Source: Bolinopsis microptera
Lineage: Eukaryota > Ctenophora > Tentaculata > Lobata > Bolinopsidae
Direction of reading: 5' to 3'
Assembly: GCF_026151205.1 (NCBI RefSeq)
Contig: NC_087084.1
Span: 11,249,453 to 11,313,452 of the forward strand
DNA: 64,000 nt
This document shows positions 48,246 to 61,990 of the stretch, piece after piece. The notes beneath the pieces are model-generated. The model saw only the letters and a program-made list of their open reading frames with translations, ran no database searches and was not told the origin of the DNA. The position numbers and the translations under genes are program-made. Position 1 is the first letter of the stretch. Each line of letters opens with the position of its first letter.

Positions 48246-50901
48246 ATGGAGGAACGAATGGATAGGGGCAAGTTCGAGTATCGTGGGAATACTAAAAGTA
48301 AAGTAATTGCTGATGTTCATTTTGAGGACGATTCTTCTTACAAAGTTAGTCGAGGGAAAATGTTTGCTCAGTTCGCTTTACGGGCGATTCCCGTAATCAT
48401 TTGTTCCTGACTCGACCACGAAAACCAGCTCGACAAGTGGCAGAGTGGCAGAATGGTAGAGTGGCTATGAACAAGTGGCAGAGTGGCAGAGTGGCTATGA
48501 ACCTGCAATGTTTCATTTAAAGCAGCTCGATTTGCTTTGAAATATTTAATCGAGTATTACCGTGCCCGAACAAATGGTCAAATTAAATTTGTGTTTAACC
48601 TTTATCGTAAATATACGCGTACCGTCCCAAATTCATTGTTCATACATTTGACGGATGAATCGTGCCTCAAGCGGAAGGCGTCGTGTCTAGGGTTGCAAGG
48701 CGTCGCGTCTAGCCCTAGGGTTACAAGGCGTCGCGTCTAATAAGTAATAGAGTAATAGGGTTGCAATAGCCGAAAGTATTACCTAGCGTACCAAGACCTC
48801 TGCGTGCATTCGTTTTTATTCTTAATTTTGTTTCTCCATCCGTGAAAGAAGAGAGCCATTATATACTATTACCAATACTATGCTACCACTTCAGCGACAC
48901 TACGCGAACGTGGAGGGTGACCATTTAGTTAACATTCACGATTAGATCTTCGTCATAATCGAGAAGCTGGCTACCTTACGCTAAATCAAAGAAAATGAGC
49001 CAATAGTTGATTTGTTTACTTCTTCAGGTAACAGGAGAAGGATTTGCTCAACCACTTGACGGATGTCAGAATCTGGAACTGAACTGTAACAGTCCTCTTC
49101 CGATCAACTTCAATATTGTGGGAACCATTATTCAGACTAACTTCCGGATGTTTACACAATACACAGGTATACCATTTTGAGTTTACACTAGAGAAATAAT
49201 TTCCTGAGACAGCTGTGTATATCCAAAAGAGTCCACCAGTATTTGCTGTTATTAGCAATTAATGGACACATAATGTGTTTCCGAGCATTTGATCAATTTA
49301 ACATTGTGTAGTTCATTGCAATTTGTTAGTGTAATATTAGTAAAGTAGTAACAGCGTTATATATTTGTCAGGAACTATGGTGTACGACTTTTTCAAAACC
49401 GGATTTCCTGGCTCAATGAACGTAGAGCTGGAGGGGAAGTTTACTGATGGCATGACAGTCCGGGCTACCTGTACTCTCACCCATGTTAAGGAAACTCTTA
49501 TCTGCAGGTACTTGTCGGTTACTGCCTTATATGGGCATGACTTGTCGGTTACTGCCTTATATGAGAGTATGAGTATGACTTGTCGGTTACTGCCTTATAT
49601 GGGCATGACTTGTCGTTACTGCCTTATATGGGCATGACTTGTCGGTTACTGCCTTATATGAGAGTATGAGTATGACTTGTCGGTTACTGCCTTATATGGG
49701 CATGACTTGTCGGTTACTGCCTTATATGGGCATGATTTGTCGGTTACTGCCTTATATGAGAGTATGAGTATGACTTGTCGGTTACTGCCTTATATGGGCA
49801 TGACTTGTCGGTTACTGCCTTATATGGGCATGATTTGTCGGTTACTGCCTTATATGGGCATGACTTGCTACTGCCTTATTGAGGTAGTTACATGGGCATG
49901 CCGGCTTGTTACTTATTATTTGTTATTTAACCGCAATTTAAGCTGATTACGCACTGGGGGTCATTTGACATTTGATTCTTTCAAGTAAATCTCCGATTTA
50001 AAAAAAAGAACCCATTTAATCCTCGAAATGTTATCCCAACAAGCTCAGAAAACTCAGTAAGTTTACACCTACTTCAGGTGTCAGGTGCATTTTGAAGGTG
50101 TGGGGGAGGAAAGCCTGGCTAAATCAGAGGATCTTAGTCAGACCATGCCCTGCTTTGAGGTCGTGGACAAGGGAGACAAGGCTGATGAGGCACTGACCAA
50201 TATTGATCTCGTAAGTTTGTGCACTTTTTATCGCTGATTTAATTCTCATTGCTCATCGCGGCCGTTGTGGAGGGAGGGAGGGATTTATAGGGCGTTTGTC
50301 ATCTCCGCAATCGTTTTAACTAGTTATTCTTATCATAGTAACGTGTTACTGATCAAAACCAACCCATTTTAAATTCAACAATAGCTAACTTCTTGCACGG
50401 AGTTATTTGAATATTATTCCTCTTTCCATTGGCAGGTTTGGAGAACAGGAAGCGGAAGCTACAGCTGCAGGCTGAACAGTCTCATCAAGTGCGCTGGAAA
50501 CTTCGCTCCTCCTTTCCATTTCATAGGTTGGTATTTCATAAGTTTCTTTTTCGTTGTTTATTGTTTACATTGATTTAACTTTAAGAAATCTAATATTTAT
50601 GTACCTGGCTATTTTTTATTTTATCATTACAATGTTGAATGTACGAGTTCGGAGTTTCTCATGTAATTTAAATGTTAAACTCTTTCTTCTTCTTTTGTTA
50701 ATACTTTTACAACTTATATCACAGCTACCTGATTACTGTAGACGTTTTATTGTCATCTTTATTTTAATTCCTGTTTAACTCTTGTTTAATTATCCAGGAC
50801 ACGAGTATAAGCTGACAGAAAAGTCTGAGAACAATCTACACTTTGCCCAACGTCAGAAGTCTCGAGGAACAGTCATTAACTACTACAAGAACAGTAATTA
50901 A
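48246..50901 (+). CDS. GFP-superfamily protein lacking a chromophore (six exons, intact)
   Basis: Exons 48246-48344, 49028-49166, 49372-49507, 50078-50210, 50436-50526 and 50798-50901. All junctions are GT..AG and all phases agree, giving 233 residues (GFP has 238). GFP landmarks appear in order: VTGEG at the start of exon 2, PLPINFNI before the central helix, FRMFTQY after the chromophore site (fluorescent proteins have xRxFTxYP), DFFK at 85-88, PPFHFIGH before the last strands. The chromophore tripeptide is Gln69-Thr70-Asn71, not X-Tyr-Gly. The Arg96 position is Leu99 and the Glu222 position is Gln217. Cyclisation and oxidation should therefore be impossible. There are eight cysteines and no signal peptide, so it is probably cytosolic, with an unknown binding or structural role. 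Arms 1 and 3 agree on Gln-Thr-Asn. A possible AATAAA lies at about 51425. Confidence 0.9.
48440..48505 (+). repeat. GTGGCAGAGTGGCAGA short tandem repeat in intron 1
   Basis: Units of 9-11 bp (GTGGCAGA, GTGGCTATGAAC) alternate over about 65 bp. The copy number differs in arms 1-3. Confidence 0.7.
48672..48741 (+). repeat. About 25-bp repeat in intron 1 at the fold-back breakpoint
   Basis: Three units containing GGCGTCGCGTCTA and GGGTTRCAA. Arm 2 stops following arm 4 exactly within this repeat (28020-28034), so it is the left breakpoint of the arm 2/3 fold. Confidence 0.75.
49508..49880 (+). repeat. 30/38-bp minisatellite starting at the exon 3 splice donor
   Basis: Eleven full units and one partial unit of CTTGTCGGTTACTGCCTTAT plus either GGGCATGA or GAGAGTATGAGTATGA. 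The array starts within three bases of the donor GTACTTGTCGG, so the intron 3 donor belongs to the first unit. The unit lengths follow the pattern 30, 38, 30, 29, 38, 30, 30, 38, 30, 30, 30. A related stretch lies at 53055-53130 and the arm-1 remnant at 1800-1967. The units are direct and have no unique spacers, so this is not a CRISPR array. Confidence 0.95.
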
Positions 50902-51462
50902 TGTAGACGGATCTGAGATAGCGATACAATACTAATAGGATATAATTGCTTTTACTTAGACAGTGATGGATCTTTAAATTTCTTAATAGTATCAATCGGT
51001 GACTTTTCTCTTCCCCTCTTTGTCTTGAAGTTGAATGCATGATGAACAATTACAATTTGCAGTTACTTTGTGACGTCATAATTGTAGTAAACCGTCGTTA
51101 TAGCTTTATTTCACGAGGTATATTCGGTCACTGCGGCAGCTGAACGCTTAGAGATTCGTAGTGAATGGTTAAGTTTATTTCATAAATGTTTAATCTCTAG
51201 ATGTAGGATATTTGTCATTAAGTTTAATAATCCGGAAGAGAATCGTGGTGTTGTTATTTTTGGACTGTAAGAATGTTGTTATGCGGCTAGTTAAAGGAAG
51301 TATTATTAATTGGACGATGATTGGACACTAACTTTTGATGCAACTTTCTGCAAATCTTGATTTTGCTGATATATTTTGCTTCTGTTATAGTTTAATGTGT
51401 TTTTTCATTTAATTGTGCAGCAAAAATAAAACTTATTGAATTCCATCGTTTTTAACCCCTCG
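50902..51462. other. 3' UTR of the GFP-like gene and spacer
   Basis: No credible coding frame. The first AATAAA downstream of the stop is at about 51425 (AAAAATAAAAC), which would give a 3' UTR of roughly 540 bp. Confidence 0.45.
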
Positions 51463-51655
51463 CTCCCTCCCTCCCTCCCTCCCTCCCTCCCTCCCTCCCT
51501 CCCTCCCTCCCTCCCTCCCTCCCTCCCTCCCTCCCTCCCTCCCTCCCTCCCTCCCTCCCTCCCTCCCTCCCTCCCTCCCTCCCTCCCTCCCTCCCTCCCT
51601 CCCTCCCTCCCTCCCTCCCTCCCTCCCTCCCTCCCTCCCTCCCTCCCTCCCTCCA
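51463..51655. repeat. (CCCT)n microsatellite, about 48 units
   Basis: Uninterrupted CTCC/CCCT repeat of about 190 bp. It makes long open frames on both strands (Pro-Ser-Leu and Gly-Arg-Glu repeats) that are artefacts of the repeat. Confidence 0.98.
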
Positions 51656-53663
51656 GTACCACTAATAATAATCATATCTCGACGTTATATCTCTATCACT
51701 CTGCTCGTGCTTGACATAATAATTATACGAGAAACTGTTTTTGCAGATCGCAATATCAAGTGACAAGTACATCTAACTTTAAAAACCGTTCTATGCTATA
51801 TATAATAATATATAATATATACTGTCTCGTGTACTTCTCACTGCACAGACAAACACACCGAACACGGCCATTTTTTTCTTCTCTTTTTCTCTCTCTCACA
51901 TTTAAACTGTACAGGTACAGTAACGTGCTATAATTATCTGCTAATTCTCGATGACTTCCTTGAAAGGATATGACATAGTGTTGTGTATGAACGAAGTACC
52001 TACAGTGTATACTTGCTGCTATTGTTATTCTGCCACCTTGCCTGTGTCTTGCTGTTTGTTTGTGTACACGTTGTCTTGTACGCACTGTTTTTCTTCCTTT
52101 GTAGTCATGACTCATGATAGTAAAAGGTATTTAACACCTATAAAAGTCACGTGACAGTCGAATGTAGAGTGATTAATCATCATCCTATTTAACACCTAAC
52201 ATCACCACTTATTGTTTGGTCGTTTGTTTGTAGAACCCATACCCAATCTCGTATCGGTCAATTGTGAGTGTAAATACAGGTGGTACCTACAATTTATTAG
52301 GCATTTAGAGTTCTAATTGTCTCATATACGCACTCTTTTTTCTTCTTTTGTACCTTTATAGTACTAAGTGAAAGTAAGAGGTATTTATTTTTAACATAAT
52401 ACCTAAACACCGCCGCCACTTATTATACTGATAATTTGAGGAAAATTTGTGCTTTGTTAAGTATTTAGCGAGCTGCTAATAGTGAATTTAAAAATTAAAA
52501 CGCTGTTGAGGGACGTTTATGTGAGTGACGTTTTAAACAATGCATAAGCTCCGTTGATAAACCAATAATGGGTGATGTTTAAAACTCGCTAATCTGCCTT
52601 GAAGACGAAACGGATATGATCTGCCTGCCTAATGCTTTCTCTGATAGCTCTAATTATACATATTTAGTTATGTAATCATTAAAACTTCTTAAGTTCTTAA
52701 AACACGCTGAGTATTAGGACTACCCGCGCTGTTAGTGTTAACCTTTTGACATATAGTCCAGTCATTTATAAATGACTGGACTAATAGGGTATATTAGGGT
52801 AAATTATAGGGTGCAGACATTTTATCTGTGTGGAACTGTATGACATGTCAGGATCGGTTAATAAATAAAGAATTCAGGGCGACAAAAATTACGATATTAT
52901 AATATATAGTTTTGTTATAAACAGACAGCACAAACGTTAAACTTTAAAAAACACGGCAATATGCAATTATCGATAACATTGCCATTTAAAAAAATCAACA
53001 TGAGCCTTCACCAAGTATTTATTATTAGCAAAATATCACGGATATTAAGGTGAAACAATGTCCATATAAGGGAGTATGCCCATATAAGGGAGTATGTCCA
53101 TATTCGGAAGTATGCCCATATAAGGGAGTCGGTAAAACAAGCCAGAACAACGTCTAGAAATAGTCTAATTGAGTAGGTATCTACCCAGCGTTCCTGCGCC
53201 AGTCTGCTTTGCAGAACACGCTGCACTAACATTATCTTCCAGAGTAACTTTACTTTTGCTGTATTTTTATTGTTGCAGTGCTGTATAACTGCTCTAAATA
53301 TTGATAATGTATATTTCCAGTATTGTTCACAGATATTTACTGTGTGATCGCCGATATGTCACCTGCTAATACGCTGGTAGTAGCTTGATAAACAGCAAGA
53401 TATAGTCCTTGCAATGGATCTGGATACAGTGCGTTACTTTCTGTACTTCAGTAAAATTCAGTGGACTATTTTACTCCGAGATGGAAACAAGGACCAGACG
53501 AACAGACAAGGGAGGGAGGGAGGGAGATAAGTTAAACTTCTAAACCTGGGACTTTTGTCTCGTTCTAGTTTCGTCGGTCTTGCTTTTACCAACATTGTTT
53601 AAGATATTGTAGCACTCTGGCAGTACACTGTATAAACTCTGGTAAGGAATTTAACTGTAGCAC
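51656..53663. other. Non-coding stretch with dispersed repeats
   Basis: No credible gene. 52078-52210 and 52329-52430 look like imperfect duplicates (TTCTTCYTTTGTA ... GTATTTA ... CACCACTTATT). 52225-52318 resembles 2320-2460 in arm 1 (GTTTGTTTGTAGAACCC...ATACCCAATCTCGTATCG), so it is a dispersed element. 53055-53130 has four units of CCATATAAGGGAGTATG, related in reverse complement to the intron 3 minisatellite. Confidence 0.6.
52754..52783. repeat. Perfect 30-bp palindrome
   Basis: TAGTCCAGTCATTTA is followed directly by its exact reverse complement, giving 15-bp arms with no loop. It may be a fused pair of transposon ends or a dimeric binding site. Confidence 0.95.
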
Positions 53664-53822
53664 ATGGCAGAGAGTGCAACAGTGTTTTACATGTAATGGC
53701 AGAGGCCAGAGAGTGAGCAGTGTTTTACATGTAATGGCAGAGAGTGAGCAGTATTTTACATGTAATGGCAGAGAGTGAGCAGTGTTTTACATGTAATGGC
53801 AGAGAGTGAGCAGTGTTTTACT
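53664..53822 (+). repeat. 31-bp tandem repeat, about five units
   Basis: Unit ATGGCAGAGAGTGAGCAGTG + TTTTACATGTA, with one or two base variants between copies. Confidence 0.95.
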
Positions 53823-54700
53823 GTTTGTGTTTAAACCTCGTAACATAACCCCTCACTTCCCTCCCATTGTGTGTTTACAGTTACACGTTGCTTTAAGTTA
53901 TACGTATACCCTCTGTGTGTGCCTCGCACTGCGTTGTTTCTCTTATACTGCCGGGTAAAATATATACTTGTGTTTGAAATGTCGAGTGAAGGACATTGAC
54001 AATGCCATCAGCTGCTTGACGAGAAATGCCCTTTTTGGATGCTGTTGTCTTGTGCTCTTTTCAAAAATGCGTGTTTTTAAAAATGCACGCTAATTCTAAT
54101 ATTCCAACATAGTTTGAAGTCAAGTTTAATGAGTAGTTGTCAAGTGTCATGACAGTATAATTATCTAAACTGTTATAACACTGTAAATACATCATTTCAT
54201 TACAGTATAATAAGATAATTACTTATGTACGATAATGAGATAATGTTATAATTACGATCGCCACCAGCAGCTTAGCAAGGTCAATACAGCAAGGCAGCCG
54301 GTAAATCTCCTCCTATTCAGCAGGTCAATCTCCACCTATTCAACACTAGCCGACCATTACAGCGTGACATCATGTTCTATTCGTCACTATTTCAGTAGGT
54401 CAGCTACGCGGACCGGTCTAACTAAAGGATCAGATTCTCGTAGGTTATACTCTTGTTGCACCTCCCTCTACCAGGGTCCTATTACGTAATCCTGGTGACG
54501 TAGTATGTGACGTAGTAACACGTGTTGTCGAATCTTGGTGATACGCGACGGCGCGACGTAGTTTTTTGTTGCCAAAATGATCATATTACAATTTACTTTG
54601 TTTCTGGGCGGAGACTGAAATAATGTAATCACTTTGGCACAATGCCAATTAGTTGGTCTAAATACTCCCATCTAAGTTCAATTCTTGATCTTCACTGGCA
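53823..54700. other. Non-coding stretch
   Basis: No credible gene or RNA. It contains several CACGTG-like and ACGTAG motifs near 54480-54560. Confidence 0.5.
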
Positions 54701-54710
54701 TTTTCAAATC

Positions 54711-54957
54711 TTCTGACAGTGAAGTTTAAACCTTCCCGTGTGTCTGATCATCCCCAGCACCACCGCAACTATAACACTCTCGCCAACACTTCCAGACAAG
54801 TTTAAAACGACTTGGGTTTCCAGGATCCTTATAAGGTCAAACGAGGTAAACGATCTTGAAATCAAGAAATCAAGCTGACAGGCTGAGCTGGAGGTTGGCT
54901 TTGACAACCTCCGTTCAAATATAATCACTGCGAGCAGAGAGATCATCTCTCGTATCT
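54711..54957. other. Ambiguous coding-like stretch
   Basis: Less AT-rich than its surroundings. A forward frame ending NTSRQV, a second forward frame and an 80-codon reverse frame (54704-54946) all overlap. None has a convincing pair of splice sites in phase. It may hold an exon of an unidentified gene, but strand and frame are undecided. A roughly 55-bp duplication (GTATCTTGGATTATTTT) follows at 54951-55050. Confidence 0.2.
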
Positions 54958-55049
54958 TGGATTATTTTATTGATCTTTATACTTTTATAGTCCAGTAACT
55001 TTTGTATCTTGGATTATTTTGTTGATCTTTATTATAGTTCAGTAACTTC

Positions 55050-55740
55050 GTCCGCTAACTTTGTGTTTCAGTTTCAGGGCTTTGGTTACAGGGCTCTGTT
55101 GTTTCAGATTTAGTGCAGTGTCGCACGTCTATCTCTTAGAAATAGTATTTCTTGTTGATGTGCGTTTTGATCTGTTTTCTAAGTTTCTTGTTGAGTTGCT
55201 GTAAAGCATATACTCGAATATATGCAGTCTGATTTATCATATTTTTGTTAAACTATACTCTATAGTACAAATTTTGATTGATGAATTGATTGTCGTGCCC
55301 CTTCACTATATCAGCCTTCTGTCGAATCAATCCACCAATATCAAATGAATGATACAGATGCATTTCTATCCAATAGCAATTTATTATCAGGGCTGGTATT
55401 TCTTCCGAAGAACGATCTCTTTCATGTTTTTAAACCCTCCTATCTCTACTCACTTACCGCCAAGACCCCGGTCCTACTACTAAAGCGACCTGCACATTTT
55501 GATTGATCTTTATATGCTGCACTGCTCTAGTGTTTAAATTTTGTATAGAATCGCTTTGTGATTTAAATGAGTATATGCTCTACATTTCGTATCTTGAATT
55601 TCTTGTTTAGTGGCTGTATTCGAAAATTTATCGTACCTCCTAACTCTCAGCTTTCTAACGAATTAATCAATCGATAATAAGATAATGACGTGAGGTATTT
55701 GAAGTATTTTAATTGAATGATAAGCTGTTATTGTGTTCAG
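55050..55740. other. Non-coding stretch
   Basis: AT-rich sequence without credible frames, ending in a good splice acceptor (TTATTGTGTTCAG) at 55740. Confidence 0.5.
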
Positions 55741-55901
55741 TTCTTGGAGATCTTCAAAGCGACAATCTTTTTTACCAGGGGAACTCACGCTTAAATTTTA
55801 TAAACAATTCGAAGATAGAGTGTATTGAGAAGCTTATAGCGCCGTCCAGTAATGACCTCTCTCGTTTGATGGAGCTGCTCCCTCTTATCACAAAGATCCA
55901 G
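55741..55901 (+). CDS. Candidate internal exon, unidentified protein
   Basis: Starts after TTATTGTGTTCAG and is open in one frame for 53 codons (around LGDLQSDNLFYQGN and SRLMELLPLITKIQ). It ends CAG|GTCGCA, where the 43-bp minisatellite begins. Composition is coding-like (Leu, Ser, Asn, Ile, with a Cys). The donor is weak. The neighbouring exons are unknown, and its phase does not match the candidate last exon at 56743, so at least one more exon would lie between them. No family recognised. Confidence 0.35.
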
Positions 55902-56660
55902 GTCGCATTACTAATATATCTCTCTCTCCCTCTCAAAGATCCAGGTCTCATTACTAATATATCTCTCTCTCCCTCTCAAAGATCCAGGTCGCATTACTAA
56001 TATATCTCTCTCTCCCTCTCAAAGTCAAAGATCCAGGTCGCATTACTAATATATCTCTCTCTCCCTCTCAAAGATCCAGGTCGCATTACTAATATATCTC
56101 TCTCTCCCTCTCAAAGATCCAGGTCTCATTACTAATATATCTCTCTCTCCCTCTCAAAGATCCAGGTCGCATTACTAATATATCTCTCTCCCTCTCAAAG
56201 ATCCAGGTCTCATTACTAATATATCTCTCTCTCCCTCTCAAAGATCCAGGTCGCATTACTAATATATCTCTCTCTCCCTCTCAAAGATCCAGGTCTCATT
56301 ACTAATATATCTCTCTCTCCCTCTCAAAGATCCAGGTCGCATTACTAATATATCTCTCTCTCCCTCTCAAAGATCCAGGTCGCATTACTAATATATCTCT
56401 CTCTCCCTCTCAAAGTCAAAGATCCAGGTCGCATTACTAATATATCTCTCTCTCCCTCTCAAAGATCCAGGTCGCATTACTAATATATCTCTCTCTCCCT
56501 CTCAAAGATCCAGGTCGCATTACTAATATATCTCTCTCTCCCTCTCAAAGATCCAGGTCTCATTACTAATATATCTCTCTCTCCCTCTCAAAGATCCAGG
56601 TCTCATTACTAATATATATCTCTTTCCCTCTCAAAGATCCAGGTCGCATTACTAATATAT
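55887..56660 (+). repeat. 43-bp minisatellite, about 18 units, each with an exon end and donor
   Basis: Unit AAAGATCCAGGTCGCATTAC + TAATATATCTCTCTCTCCCT + CTC. Two types alternate irregularly (GGTCGCATT and GGTCTCATT), and two units carry an extra AAAGTC. The first unit begins at the last bases of the candidate exon, so every unit repeats CCAG|GT. Confidence 0.95.
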
Positions 56661-56742
56661 GCGTCTTGGATATTAGTGGGAATAGTAATGCGGCATTAGT
56701 AAACTCCACGTGTGTTACCCATTGTATATCATATTATTATAG

Positions 56743-56902
56743 ACCTGGTAACAGCGATCGACCAATCAACCCCACGTGCCACACTCAGAGTGCCTACCAG
56801 GGGGGCCCACTTTCCAACTCCTCATTCCGGTCCCCACTAAACAGGGCTGAAGACCTGTCTAGCTCACTACTATCACGTGTTACCATGACTACCATGACGT
56901 GA
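56743..56902 (+). CDS. Candidate last exon, unidentified protein tail
   Basis: After an AT-rich ATTATTATAG acceptor, one frame is open for 52 codons to TGA, rich in Ser, Asn, Pro and Thr (around PGNSDRPINPTCHTQSAYQG and SSSLLSRVTMTTMT). Composition and the lower AT content fit the cytoplasmic tail of a receptor. No domain can be recognised. The upstream exon is uncertain. Confidence 0.35.
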
Positions 56903-56946
56903 TCACGTGCCCAATAGAGCCACTAAACCACTCCTGGCTAGTAACC

Positions 56947-61757
<4,811 letters not shown>

Positions 61758-61990
61758 TATAGTTTTAGTTTCATGAGTTTTGATGTATATTTTCTTAAGA
61801 CTGCTTCGGTTTCTAACCCTATATTTCTAGTTCCATGAGTTTTGATTATATTTCCTTGATTCTGCTCATGTTTTTAAGCTTATATTTCTAGTTCCATGCG
61901 TTTTGATGTATATTTCCTTGATTCTACACCTGTTTCTAACTTTATATTTCTAGTTCCATGAGTTTTGATGTATATTTCCTTGATTCTGCT
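61758..61990 (+). repeat. About 60-bp tandem repeat (four units) ending in a signal-peptide exon
   Basis: Units of TTCCATGAGTTTTGATGTAT + ATTTCCTTGATTCTGC + a variable end + TTTATATTTCTAG. The last unit supplies the start codon and the first residues of the signal peptide at 61968. Earlier units have the same ATG-TAT-ATT start but are closed by stops or frameshifts. Confidence 0.85.

Noticed and set aside
49016-49258. 80-codon reverse frame with several cysteines
   Set aside because: It is exactly antisense to exon 2 of the GFP-like gene, where the forward strand has matching splice sites, phase and family motifs.
49508-49880. CRISPR array
   Set aside because: The units are contiguous with no unique spacers, and the context is an intron of an animal gene.
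48246-50901. A working fluorescent or coloured protein
   Set aside because: The Tyr-Gly pair of the chromophore is Thr-Asn in three copies and the Arg96 and Glu222 positions are changed as well.
51405-51714. Long frames of Gly-Arg-Glu and Pro-Ser-Leu repeats on both strands
   Set aside because: They are translations of the (CCCT)n microsatellite. Any frame through a 4-bp repeat without a stop stays open.
51756-52115. 119-codon reverse frame
   Set aside because: Composition is that of random AT-rich DNA with a TC-rich patch; there are no splice sites, domains or repeats to support it.
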